Positions 26,065 through 34,623 of a DNA stretch of 64,000 bases are shown one piece after another; position 1 is the first letter of the stretch; each line of letters starts with the position of its first letter. The notes beneath the pieces were generated by a model. That model was not told the origin of the DNA. It worked only from the letters and a program-made list of their open reading frames with translations, and searched no databases. The stretch comes from Methylococcaceae bacterium. Lineage in GTDB: Bacteria > Pseudomonadota > Gammaproteobacteria > Methylococcales > Methylomonadaceae. The DNA lies in contig JAKIUK010000005.1 of NCBI GenBank assembly GCA_021647585.1, forward strand, positions 24,555 to 88,554, read 5' to 3'. The position numbers and the translations under genes are program-made.

Positions 26065-29000
26065 TTAGGCACTTTTATGTTCTGCATATTTCGCTTTCAT
26101 ATTTTCAATCATATAAAACAACACAGGAACGGCCAGTATGGTTAAAAAAGTCCCGGTAATTAAACCACCAATCGCAACAAAGGCTAGTGGCGACAGTCGT
26201 TCAATACCTACCGCCCATTCCAGAGCTAAAGGGATCATACCTACGGCTGAAGATAATGCGGTCATTAAAATAGGTCGTATACGTTTTTCCACTGCTGATA
26301 ATAATGCGGGTTTAATCGCTAACCCTTCCGCCATTGACTGCTTGGCAAAATCAATCAGTAAAATACCATTATTTACTACGATACCCATTAACAGAATCAA
26401 GCCCATAATTGCAGGCATAGACATAAATTTCCCCCCTAATAACACCCCAAAGGCTGCTCCAATAACAGCTAAAGGTAAAGTAAGCATAATGGCAACAGGG
26501 TCTAAAAAGGAGCGAAAAGTAACCACTAGCATGAAATACAATAAAACCATACTTAAGGCCAAGGCTTTAATCAGACGGGTAAAGGTCTCAGCCAGTTGTT
26601 TGTATTCACCCTCATAATGAATCTGGTAGCCTCGTGGTAATTTAATATCTGCAAGTACAGCAGCCACTTCATCATGCAAAGCGGTAATGGATACATTTCT
26701 TCGCCAGGCTTTAATATCAATGGTCGGTTGTAAATATTGATGCGTTTCAGCTGTTGCTGCACTAATTAGCATGGGCGCAGCCACCGATTCCAAAGGAATG
26801 ACCTCACCTTTTGGGGTTTTAATCGCTATAGCCCGAATATTTTCTTTATTCATCCGTTGATCAGGCTGTAAACGAGTCCAAACAGGAATAAAATCTTCAC
26901 CCGTCACCCGAATACGACCTGAATCTACCCCATTAACTGCTTGAGCAACTTGCTGGGTAACATCGGCAGGGGATAGACCATAAAGTCTGGCTTTAGCAGG
27001 ATCAACGGCTAATTTAATGCGTTGAGAATAATCCTGCCAACTGCGTTCCATACCGGTTAAGCCATGAACCGTTTTAAGCCGTTGCATCACTTGCCCGGCT
27101 AACTGGCTGAGTTCTTTCGGGTCATTTCCTGAAATCATCACATCGACATTGGCAGTAATCGAGGATAAAGGTGTTGCCCCAAAGACCCGAACATTAGTGG
27201 AAACTAAATCAGGAATGGTTAGTAAACGTTCTCTTAATCCCTGATTAATATCATATATACTACGATTACGGTGAAAACGATCAACGATATTTAAAGTCAC
27301 TTCACCTTGTTGTAATAAACGTTGTGAACCAAACGATTTTACGCCAGGTTCTGCGCCAATAACAGTTGATAATGAAATAAGCCATTCTGTAGGAAATTCC
27401 TGTTTGATAGCCGTTTCCACTTGCACCACTATTTGTCGCATTTTATCGGTATCGGTATCCGGTGAAGCTTCAAAAGAAATAGTATCTATGCCTGTATCCA
27501 TCATCGGCATCAATTCTCGTCCTTGTAAGCGCATATGGGCGGCTGAAATAACAAATAAAACCAAGAAAAGTCCCATCACCCATAGACGATGATCTAAGGC
27601 GCGACTGACTAAAAATAAATAGCCATGCTTCATCGGCTCCATAATATATCGGGTAAAAGGATCCAGTATCCAGGCTAAGGGATCTTTTGCTCCCGGCTTA
27701 AGTATTCTGGGTGCAAGCAACGGAATCATAGTGACTGAAACCACCAGCGAAGCGAATAAAGCAACAGATAAAGTGACACATAAGGGGCGCAACACAGTTT
27801 CAACAAAGCCACCAATTAGCATAATAGGGACTAATACTAAAATGGTACTGACCGTGCCGGAGGTGTCGGCTAATAAAATCTCATCCAACCCTCTAACAGC
27901 AGCAACTTTGCCTTGTTCAGAAAATTCACGCATTCGCCTTTCGATATTTTCCATCACCACGACCACATCATCCGCTAATAAACCCACTGCAATTATAATG
28001 CCTGATAAGGTCACCATATCAAACTCAAAGTCTATCCACCACAAAATAGCAAAGGTCAATAAATAGGACAATGGCAATGATAAAGTCACAATCAGTGCAG
28101 CGCGTGAATTACCTAAAAACAATAAAATGATAATTAAGGTCATTACCACCGCATCGCGTAAAGAATCCAGCATATTATCAACCGTTAGATCAATAATACG
28201 GCCCTGGGTATCCGCCACTTGTATATCCAGATTGGGGAACTTTGCCTTAACGTTTGCCAAATTCTGATTGATACTGCTAATCACCGTTTTTGCATAACCC
28301 TGCTCAGAGCGTAATAAAGAAACGGCCACCGCCTCTTTTCCATTACCACGATATAAAGAAGTAGCATCAGCTTGACCCCAATGTACCTGTGCAACATCAG
28401 CAATTCGAATATAATGCCCACCATTCACAGGCAGTAAAATTTCAGCAATATCATGGGGATCATTAGCTAATGACTGTGCCGTTAATAACAGCCGCATATC
28501 ATGACGATGCACTAGTCCTGCGGGCATCGATATATTGGAATCCAATAAAGCCATCATGACCTGCTGAATCGTCAAATTGTAGGCCTGTAATTTATTGCGG
28601 TCTACATCAACCGACACTTGCCGTACCGGGCCACCAAAAACTTCTGCTTCCGCTACACCAGGTAAATTCAATAAAGTATCGCGTAAATCATGTTCTGCAA
28701 TACGTCTGACTTGTGCCAAATCCAGCCCTGAATCTTTGCCTGGTGTCACCGATAACACCATTAAAGGACGTGCAGCATCGGTGATTTTAAAGATTAACGG
28801 CTCTCGAACCCCTCTGGGTAACAGGCCCCGTACTCTGGATAATTCTGTAGTAACTTTATTAGCGGCAATATTAATTTCATTATCGTATTCAAACTCGACC
28901 ATAACCGAGGACACGCCATCACGCGAGGTTGAAGTCACTCTTCGTACTCCATCTATCGCAGTAAACCTGACTTCTAATGGATGAGTAACATCATTACTCA

Positions 29001-29175
29001 TATCGGTGGTCATCGCTCCCGGCCACTGGGTAACAACCGCAATCACAGGGCGGTTGGTATCGGGAAATAAATTGGTCGGAATGGATTGAAAGCCTAATAT
29101 ACCCAGCAAAATAGCGGCAAAAGCGGCTGAAATCAGGGTATGAGGTTGTGATAAGATACCTTCAGCAAAGGTCAT
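26065..29175 (-). CDS. RND efflux permease (AcrB/HAE1-like)
   Basis: Inner-membrane proton-driven pump of a tripartite exporter, 1036 residues, usual length. Starts MTFAEGILSQPHTL, with twelve membrane spans and two large periplasmic domains. PDTNRPVIAVVTQWPGA, ARPLMVLSVTP and the TM4 box GLLADDVVVVMENIERRM (two acidic residues of the proton relay) are visible. The TM4 sequence is of the hydrophobic/amphiphilic (HAE) type rather than the metal (HME) type seen in the two other RND permeases of the window. It overlaps the adaptor gene by 4 bp (ATGA) and closes the tolC-adaptor-pump operon. The substrate is unknown. Confidence 0.92.
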   Translation of the reverse strand: MTFAEGILSQPHTLISAAFAAILLGILGFQSIPTNLFPDTNRPVIAVVTQWPGAMTTDMSNDVTHPLEVRFTAIDGVRRVTSTSRDGVSSVMVEFEYDNEINIAANKVTTELSRVRGLLPRGVREPLIFKITDAARPLMVLSVTPGKDSGLDLAQVRRIAEHDLRDTLLNLPGVAEAEVFGGPVRQVSVDVDRNKLQAYNLTIQQVMMALLDSNISMPAGLVHRHDMRLLLTAQSLANDPHDIAEILLPVNGGHYIRIADVAQVHWGQADATSLYRGNGKEAVAVSLLRSEQGYAKTVISSINQNLANVKAKFPNLDIQVADTQGRIIDLTVDNMLDSLRDAVVMTLIIILLFLGNSRAALIVTLSLPLSYLLTFAILWWIDFEFDMVTLSGIIIAVGLLADDVVVVMENIERRMREFSEQGKVAAVRGLDEILLADTSGTVSTILVLVPIMLIGGFVETVLRPLCVTLSVALFASLVVSVTMIPLLAPRILKPGAKDPLAWILDPFTRYIMEPMKHGYLFLVSRALDHRLWVMGLFLVLFVISAAHMRLQGRELMPMMDTGIDTISFEASPDTDTDKMRQIVVQVETAIKQEFPTEWLISLSTVIGAEPGVKSFGSQRLLQQGEVTLNIVDRFHRNRSIYDINQGLRERLLTIPDLVSTNVRVFGATPLSSITANVDVMISGNDPKELSQLAGQVMQRLKTVHGLTGMERSWQDYSQRIKLAVDPAKARLYGLSPADVTQQVAQAVNGVDSGRIRVTGEDFIPVWTRLQPDQRMNKENIRAIAIKTPKGEVIPLESVAAPMLISAATAETHQYLQPTIDIKAWRRNVSITALHDEVAAVLADIKLPRGYQIHYEGEYKQLAETFTRLIKALALSMVLLYFMLVVTFRSFLDPVAIMLTLPLAVIGAAFGVLLGGKFMSMPAIMGLILLMGIVVNNGILLIDFAKQSMAEGLAIKPALLSAVEKRIRPILMTALSSAVGMIPLALEWAVGIERLSPLAFVAIGGLITGTFLTILAVPVLFYMIENMKAKYAEHKSA

Positions 29176-30308
29176 TGTGCCGCCTCGTCTGTAGCAATTG
29201 CGCGAATGCTATCTTTATCACGCAATCTTAATAACACACTGCCATGCCCAATCACGACCTGATCATCAGCTTGAATATTGCCAGAAATCGCACAGCCCTC
29301 AACACCACACAGAGCAATGTCGACAGTTATTTTACTTAGCTTATCGCCAGCAGTTGAACTGTTAACTTTAAAAACATGCCCTACGCGAGTTTCTGATGAA
29401 GGCACTAAAGCCGAATGAGGCACAATTAAGCTTTGTTCAATTATTTTAGAAATTACTCGTACAGCAACTGGCGCACCGTCAGGCAAGTTAAAAACCCGTT
29501 GCGGCAAATCAACCTCTACACTTCCCATTGCCATTTTATCTAAGGCTGGATTAATACGGGTAATATTAGCCATTAGCATCACTTTATCTCGGGATATTTG
29601 CACCTCACCTCCCGGCTTTACACGCGTGAGCGTTTCTAAAGGAATCGGTACGATCACTCGTCCCCCCTGCTTTGAGGTTAATACATAAAGTATTTTTCCT
29701 GGAATGGCCATATCACCTACTTCAACAAGTCGTTGAGCAATGCCCGCATCCAGCGGAGACACAATATGCCCATAACCAATTTTTACTTCTATTTGATTAA
29801 TTTGTTTTTGTAAAGAGCCTACATTAGCTCGATCTTCACGCACTTTTGTCTGCCATTGGTCAACGGCTGAAGCCGCTGATCCACCCTCTTTAAATAGCTT
29901 CTGCTCGCGTTGTAATTCTCTTTGGTCATGGTGCAGAATTGCCTCAGCACTCACTCGTTTTGCCTGCAAAGCATCACGACTGGCTTCTAACTCCTCGGTA
30001 TCAATATGTACCAGTAAATCACCTTTTGCCACATGACCACCAGCTCTTGGGCCTAAACCCAGAATACGTCCTGATATTTGCGGGCTGACCCGTACTTCAC
30101 TGGCACTTTGTACTTCACCCAAAGCAGGAAAGCCCTCAGTAACACGACCATTTGTGATCTTGGCAACAGATAATGCCCAAGGCGCTAATGTCATCGTTGG
30201 TTCATCGGTTACTTTTTTTAATTTGCTGTGTAAAACAACAAAACTGAGAATAATAATCAGCAGGAAAACCAAATATTTTGCTTTAGCCATTAAAAATTTT
30301 TTTATCAT
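29172..30308 (-). CDS. RND periplasmic adaptor (membrane fusion protein)
   Basis: Links pump and outer-membrane channel. It has 378 residues: one N-terminal membrane segment (about 12-28), then a barrel-sandwich/lipoyl half near VRVSPQISGRILGLGPRAGG, a coiled-coil hairpin (about 110-170, SAEAILHHDQRELQREQKLF), the second lipoyl half IVSPLDAGIAQRLVEVGD, and a beta-barrel with LVIP-type segments. It overlaps both the upstream TolC-like gene (4 bp) and the downstream permease (4 bp), so all three are coupled. Confidence 0.9.
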   Translation of the reverse strand: MIKKFLMAKAKYLVFLLIIILSFVVLHSKLKKVTDEPTMTLAPWALSVAKITNGRVTEGFPALGEVQSASEVRVSPQISGRILGLGPRAGGHVAKGDLLVHIDTEELEASRDALQAKRVSAEAILHHDQRELQREQKLFKEGGSAASAVDQWQTKVREDRANVGSLQKQINQIEVKIGYGHIVSPLDAGIAQRLVEVGDMAIPGKILYVLTSKQGGRVIVPIPLETLTRVKPGGEVQISRDKVMLMANITRINPALDKMAMGSVEVDLPQRVFNLPDGAPVAVRVISKIIEQSLIVPHSALVPSSETRVGHVFKVNSSTAGDKLSKITVDIALCGVEGCAISGNIQADDQVVIGHGSVLLRLRDKDSIRAIATDEAAQ

Positions 30309-31648
30309 TGTGAATTACCTGCTTGTAAACGATAGGCTTGGGGTTCTTTACCTAAGGCTAAATTTAATTGATCATCTGCCAACCACCAAGTTGCTATGGC
30401 ACTACTTAAACTCGATCGGGCTTTTGCCAGCGCCGATTCTGCATCCAATAAATCCACCGAAGAAAGTCGTCCGTTTTGGTAACGATCAGACTGGATTTTC
30501 TCAGTTTCAATCGCCGCCTGTAAACCCGCTTGTGCCGCTTCATATTGTCGCTGTGATGCAGTCCAGCCTGCCCTAGCGGCATCAAACTCCGCCTTAGCTT
30601 GATTAGCCGCCAACACTTTCTGTTGCTGAACCGCTTGAATTTTTGCATGCGCCTGATTGATTTGTGCCGTTCGTCTGCCACCATCCCATAATTCCCAATC
30701 AAGTTGCCCAACGACACTCCATACCCCTGACCCATCGCCATTGTAACCCGAGTTTTCAGCAACATTAGCCTGTACAGATAAACTCGGTAACCAATCCCGA
30801 TAGGCCCCTTGGGCTGATTCTTTTTCTGCCTTAGTCAGCCTGTTAAAGCGTTGGATATCAGGTCGTTGTTGTAAAAGCTTTTCATTGTTAGCCGTTAAAG
30901 GTGTTGGCGTGGTTTTAGCCTGTATGATCAATTTTGTATATTGCGCTTGATTTAACAGTGCTGCCAGACTAGCGCGTAAACGGGCATCATCGCCATTAAC
31001 TGCCGCCAGTTGTCCTTCAACGGCTTTAATTTCAGCTTTGATACGCAATAATTCGACTTTCGCTAATCGCCCAACCTTGATGGCTGTTTCAGTCACTCGA
31101 TAATGTTCCAGCAAAGCCTGATGCTGTTTGTTTAATGCATCACGCACACCCGACAGTTGTTGTAAACTGCGATATAAAAAAACAGCCTGGGAAAATAACT
31201 GTAAGCGAGAGTTGGCATAAGCAAAATGAGAGGCTTCATTTAAATGTTGTTGCGCATGAACTTTAGCAGTGATTTTGCCGTTAATATCCAATGGTAATGA
31301 AAGGTTTGCACCATAACTATATTGATTACTATCAACAGCGACTTGAGAGAAATTTACAGGCGGAGCCAGTGGACTGACCAAACGGTTATTATTGTAATGA
31401 ATATCTTGCCCGTAAAGTGTTATTCTCCCCCAGTATTCACTGCTGGCTTTATCAATACCCGCTCTGCTTTCATCTATATTGGCTTTATCAACACGTAACT
31501 GCGGTGAGACTTGCTCCAGCTGGTGTAATAGCATTGATAAATCTGCTGTTTCTGAAGCTTTTAGTGGCAATGAGCAAGTAAGAAAACCAAGCATCAATAA
31601 AAACCACCGCTTAACCTGAAAAAAGAAAGTATTTTTAATATTGTTCAT
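30305..31648 (-). CDS. TolC-family outer-membrane efflux channel
   Basis: Outer-membrane exit duct for the RND pump. The open frame extends to 31726, but its first 26 codons read into a miniature element. I place the start at the ATG at 31648 (MNNIKNTFFFQVKRWFLLML), which begins a signal peptide ending LPLKAS and gives about 447 residues. Two OEP repeats follow, with long coiled-coil helices around residues 150-220 and 350-420 (VGRLAKVELLRIKAEI, YQNGRLSSVDLLDAESALAK). First gene of the operon; its promoter region is occupied by family A copy 5. Confidence 0.88.
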   Translation of the reverse strand: MNNIKNTFFFQVKRWFLLMLGFLTCSLPLKASETADLSMLLHQLEQVSPQLRVDKANIDESRAGIDKASSEYWGRITLYGQDIHYNNNRLVSPLAPPVNFSQVAVDSNQYSYGANLSLPLDINGKITAKVHAQQHLNEASHFAYANSRLQLFSQAVFLYRSLQQLSGVRDALNKQHQALLEHYRVTETAIKVGRLAKVELLRIKAEIKAVEGQLAAVNGDDARLRASLAALLNQAQYTKLIIQAKTTPTPLTANNEKLLQQRPDIQRFNRLTKAEKESAQGAYRDWLPSLSVQANVAENSGYNGDGSGVWSVVGQLDWELWDGGRRTAQINQAHAKIQAVQQQKVLAANQAKAEFDAARAGWTASQRQYEAAQAGLQAAIETEKIQSDRYQNGRLSSVDLLDAESALAKARSSLSSAIATWWLADDQLNLALGKEPQAYRLQAGNSQ

Positions 31649-31675
31649 AATTTTTATTAAATATTTATCGTTCAA

Positions 31676-31839
31676 CCTAGAAAGATCAGTTGGGCACGGA
31701 ATTATAGTGCAAGATATTGGTTTCACAGTGTTTTAAATAAAATCTTAGCTTCACCCATTCGGTTAAGCGGGCATTTTTTTGAAGTGCTGTGGAATCAAGA
31801 GCTTGTGCTAGAAACCGTGATCCAAGTGATTTTTCTAGG
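31676..31839. mobile_element. Miniature element, family A copy 5 (inverted), before efflux operon
   Basis: A 164-bp element. Left end CCTAGAAAGATCAGTTG; right end the inverse of CCTAGAAAAATCACTTG. The 5-bp duplication is TTCAA (31671-31675 and 31840-31844). It is the reverse orientation of copies 3 and 4 and similar throughout. It ends 28 bp before the tolC-like start. Confidence 0.93.
31701..31706 (-). promoter_or_regulatory. Possible -10 box supplied by the miniature element
   Basis: TATAAT on the minus strand inside family A copy 5, about 53 bp before the tolC-like ATG and pointing into the efflux operon. The region about 17 bp upstream (CTGTGA-like) is a poor -35, so promoter activity is only possible. 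The same TATAAT occurs in copies 3 and 4. Confidence 0.35.
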
Positions 31840-31891
31840 TTCAACCCAATCCTGGTAGAAAATTGCAATTTTTAAAAGCAGCGTGTTTAGG

Positions 31892-32364
31892 TTAACGGCT
31901 ATTAATCAAAGAGCTAATCGAAACTAAGGGCAATTTTTTAAACACCATAAGCCCGGCAATCATCAACAAAAACCAGCCAAACAGTTTTTTCATTTTCTTT
32001 TTATCAATGGACAAGGCTTTTCTGGCCCCGATTTGTCCACCGATAAAACAGCTATTTCCAGCATTAATGAAGTTTTCCAGTCCCAGTGTCCTGCTGTCAA
32101 ATGCCCTGCAAAACCACCAGCTGCAGTTAAACCCACCATAAAAGCACTAGATCCCACAGCAATATCCATCGGGATACCTAATAACAACACCATCAAAGGT
32201 ACTTTTAAAATACCTCCTCCGACTCCCACTAGACCACTACTTAATCCGGCAGCAAAAGAAACAGGCAAGGCCAGTAATAAATTAACCGAATAATGCTGCT
32301 GGTTAAATTGCCGATACCAATGAAACCAATATTTTTTTTTGGGTAGTGCTTTAGGTTTATGCAC
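31892..32364 (-). pseudogene. Remnant of TauE/SafE (TSUP) membrane transporter
   Basis: The second half of a TSUP-family permease: SFAAGLSSGLVGVGGGILKV then PLMVLLLGIPMDIAVGSSAF and FAGHLTAGHWDWKTSLML. The frame then shifts near 32055 (one T short in a T-run) and continues as FIGGQIGARKALSIDKKKMK, KLFGWFLLMIAGLMVFK, to a stop at 31892. The N-terminal half is absent. Such proteins export sulfite or organosulfonates, but this one is not functional as read. Confidence 0.78.
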
Positions 32365-32391
32365 TACAAGAGTAGGTTTTATTTGTTACTT

Positions 32392-33420
32392 CTATTCCGT
32401 CATGATTTTTTGTTCAATTGAATTAAAGTCATAACCTGAATCAGTTCGGATCAGACCTTTATTAAACATCATGGTACCGACGAAAATTAAGATGACACCC
32501 GATAACTGAAAAAACCGGTGGGTTGCGGTGGCTGAAAAGAGGCGCGTTAAATAACCGAAGCTAAATAGAGCGGGCAATGTACCCAATCCAAACAAAGTCA
32601 TGATTTTTGCACCTAATAATGGATCACTACTCCCCGCCGCCATCACATACATAGCTTGAAGTGGTCCGCAACCGAGCAAAAAACCTGAGAAAAATCCGAT
32701 AAAAAAAGGACTGCGCGAACGTTTTCTGTGCTCGATGGCAAAATGGGCCAGACTTTTGGGTTGCTTTAGACGAACATGTTTTAAAACGGCAAAAACATCC
32801 AACATATTCAAACCAAACAGAATCAGAAACCCTCCCGCCGCTAGGTTGGTGATGCCCTGCATTAAAGGCGTAATACTGATCATCGAACCCAGCAATCCGA
32901 ACAAAGCACCAAACATGGCATATGACAGAGTCTTACCCACTCCGTATAAAATATGTGATAACCAGGAAGATTGCTGTTGTTCGACATCCTTTGCGGTATA
33001 ACTGATTACAAATCCACCACACATACCAATACAATGCAATCCAGTAATCAATCCGACCAACAAGATCATTCCATCACTTAAGTGCGTGTTTAAATCTGGT
33101 AAGGTGAACTGGTGAGACAGTTTTCGTGCGGCAATCATGATTATCACCATCAAAATGACGGCAACTAAGGCGAAGATCAATTTCAGCCAAAGAGGTTTAC
33201 CACTTGCTTGTTGCGATGCTATGGGATAACCGCTTAACTCAATAACGTTTTGTATATCCTTGAGACTGGTTTTACCTTCATCAAAACAGACATCAACCGT
33301 TCCTGAGGGATAATTAGCGGCAACCTGTTCAACACCTTCTAATGGGGTAACAGCAGTTTCTATGATTGTTTCGCAACCGCTACACTGCATCCCTGTCACA
33401 TGGAATTTTACTTGCTGCAT
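32392..33420 (-). CDS. HMA domain fused to DsbD/UreH-like membrane protein
   Basis: Fusion of 342 residues. Residues 1-68 form a heavy-metal-associated ferredoxin-like domain with the soft-metal site GMQCSGCE. A linker helix (about 75-100) leads to a six-span membrane region of the DsbD_2/sulfite-exporter-2 type with the hallmark GLHCIGMCGGFV near residue 130 and FLLGCGPLQAMYV near 245. Related proteins are implied in copper or other metal handling for oxidase assembly; direct evidence is limited. The start has GGAG-like purines upstream (CCTGGAGGAAAAAG). It lies next to a secreted His/Met-rich protein gene on the same strand. Confidence 0.85.
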   Translation of the reverse strand: MQQVKFHVTGMQCSGCETIIETAVTPLEGVEQVAANYPSGTVDVCFDEGKTSLKDIQNVIELSGYPIASQQASGKPLWLKLIFALVAVILMVIIMIAARKLSHQFTLPDLNTHLSDGMILLVGLITGLHCIGMCGGFVISYTAKDVEQQQSSWLSHILYGVGKTLSYAMFGALFGLLGSMISITPLMQGITNLAAGGFLILFGLNMLDVFAVLKHVRLKQPKSLAHFAIEHRKRSRSPFFIGFFSGFLLGCGPLQAMYVMAAGSSDPLLGAKIMTLFGLGTLPALFSFGYLTRLFSATATHRFFQLSGVILIFVGTMMFNKGLIRTDSGYDFNSIEQKIMTE

Positions 33421-33467
33421 CTTTTTCCTCCAGGAAAGGTATTTAAAAAACCACTATATTAAGTACC

Positions 33468-33503
33468 TTCCTCGTTCCCACTGTCCTCAGTGGGAACGAG
33501 GAA
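33468..33503. terminator. Perfect 16-bp hairpin after the secreted protein gene
   Basis: TTCCTCGTTCCCACTG and its perfect inverse flank a 4-base loop. The hairpin is 15 bp beyond the stop of the gene at 33519 and 48 bp before the next start, so it may end or attenuate transcription. No T-run follows; it could instead be a dispersed palindromic repeat. Confidence 0.5.
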
Positions 33504-33518
33504 TATTTCTATGAAAAA

Positions 33519-34520
33519 TTAAGGGGCCATCTGCTGATGAGGGTTTTGTCCTTTTGCCATAGCCCAATGATGCTCTTGGTGATGATTGCCTATGGCTAAC
33601 AGGCCGATATAACCCAACCCTCTGATCTTGTTGACTTCAGTGGCTTGAGCGGTCGTAACAATGATTTGATATTCCCCATTCCCTTTACTCGACTGCATAT
33701 CCCAACCTGTTTCCATTTTTAACATCCTCGGATGGGCGTTTAACACTTTATCCAGTGCCTTTTCTGCTCTAACGGTCACGGGCTTTACTCTGATTTTTAC
33801 CCCGTACTCGATTGCCTGTTGGGAAAGCACGTCCACGTTATAGGAAAATTCAAACATATCGCGTAGATGTTGACGCAAGGCTTCCAGGTTGACTTTCGAC
33901 CAGTCGGTATCAGGATCGGCTGATAATTTTTGTATCACTTCTTGAATAGTAGCGAATATATCCGTGCCTGATTCAGTTAATCCCCCCGAAACCCTTCGGG
34001 ACTGGTGCAGCGAATGTTGAGCCATATGATGCATAGGTTGCATTGAAACAGCATGTCGAGCATGATCGCTTAATTGGGCATCAAAATATTGATGAATAGC
34101 TTTTATAACAGCAGGTTTATGACTAGAAAAAGTAATTTCTGCACCGTCAACTAAATCTTTATAAGCAATATTAATATGCGTATGTTTTGCTTGGCTTAAC
34201 TTCTCTAAACCTGGCATGGTCTTACCATGAATTTTTGCAGGCCCAGAAAAATCACCCTGCTGAAATTCATTAGAAATCTTAGTTAAATGCTGACGTATCA
34301 GCTTTAATTGTTGCGTATTTTTACGGTTTTTAACAATAACCTGTTGAATCCCCCCCGTCGGTGTTTTAGTAAAGATATGGGTCGTGAGTTCCAAATTAAA
34401 TGGCATCACATGAGCGCCTCTCTGAGCAACCTCATCAAGCCGTTTTTCGCTTGCTTTTTCTACAGCATAAGACGGACTGACTATTAACAAAGTTAACAGT
34501 ATTACAAATAATGATTTCAT
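33519..34520 (-). CDS. Secreted His/Met-rich protein, two similar-sized domains, unknown
   Basis: Not recognised by function. It has 333 residues with a signal peptide cleaved near PSYAVE. Domain 1 (about 25-160) contains RGAHVMPFNLELTTHIFTKT and an even helix/strand mix. A linker rich in His and Met (SMQPMHHMAQHSLHQSRR, about 162-182) could bind metal. Domain 2 (about 190-320) ends in HHQEHHWAMAKGQNPHQQM, again His-rich. A perfect TATGATTAGAATCATA dyad lies 78 bp before the start, and the Crp/Fnr gene is immediately upstream, so it is a likely target of that regulator. Its neighbours suggest a metal role. Confidence 0.6.
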   Translation of the reverse strand: MKSLFVILLTLLIVSPSYAVEKASEKRLDEVAQRGAHVMPFNLELTTHIFTKTPTGGIQQVIVKNRKNTQQLKLIRQHLTKISNEFQQGDFSGPAKIHGKTMPGLEKLSQAKHTHINIAYKDLVDGAEITFSSHKPAVIKAIHQYFDAQLSDHARHAVSMQPMHHMAQHSLHQSRRVSGGLTESGTDIFATIQEVIQKLSADPDTDWSKVNLEALRQHLRDMFEFSYNVDVLSQQAIEYGVKIRVKPVTVRAEKALDKVLNAHPRMLKMETGWDMQSSKGNGEYQIIVTTAQATEVNKIRGLGYIGLLAIGNHHQEHHWAMAKGQNPHQQMAP

Positions 34521-34597
34521 ATATTTTTCCTTTATATTATGTTCAAGCTGATTTGCCAGAAATCAACATCATTATATTGTGCCAACCGAACACCTCA

Positions 34598-34613
34598 TAT
34601 GATTAGAATCATA
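34598..34613. promoter_or_regulatory. FNR/CRP-like palindromic site
   Basis: TATGATTAGAATCATA is a perfect dyad with the TGAT-N4-ATCA spacing of FNR-family boxes. It sits between the stop of the Crp/Fnr gene and the start of the secreted protein gene (34520). The regulator keeps the Glu and Arg of the FNR recognition helix (HEAFYR), so it could bind here. Confidence 0.5.
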
Positions 34614-34623
34614 CCCAAAGAAG

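Noticed and set aside
33468..33503. Strong Rho-independent terminator
   Set aside because: The hairpin is perfect, but no T-run follows in either direction, so I list it only as a possible terminator or dispersed palindrome.
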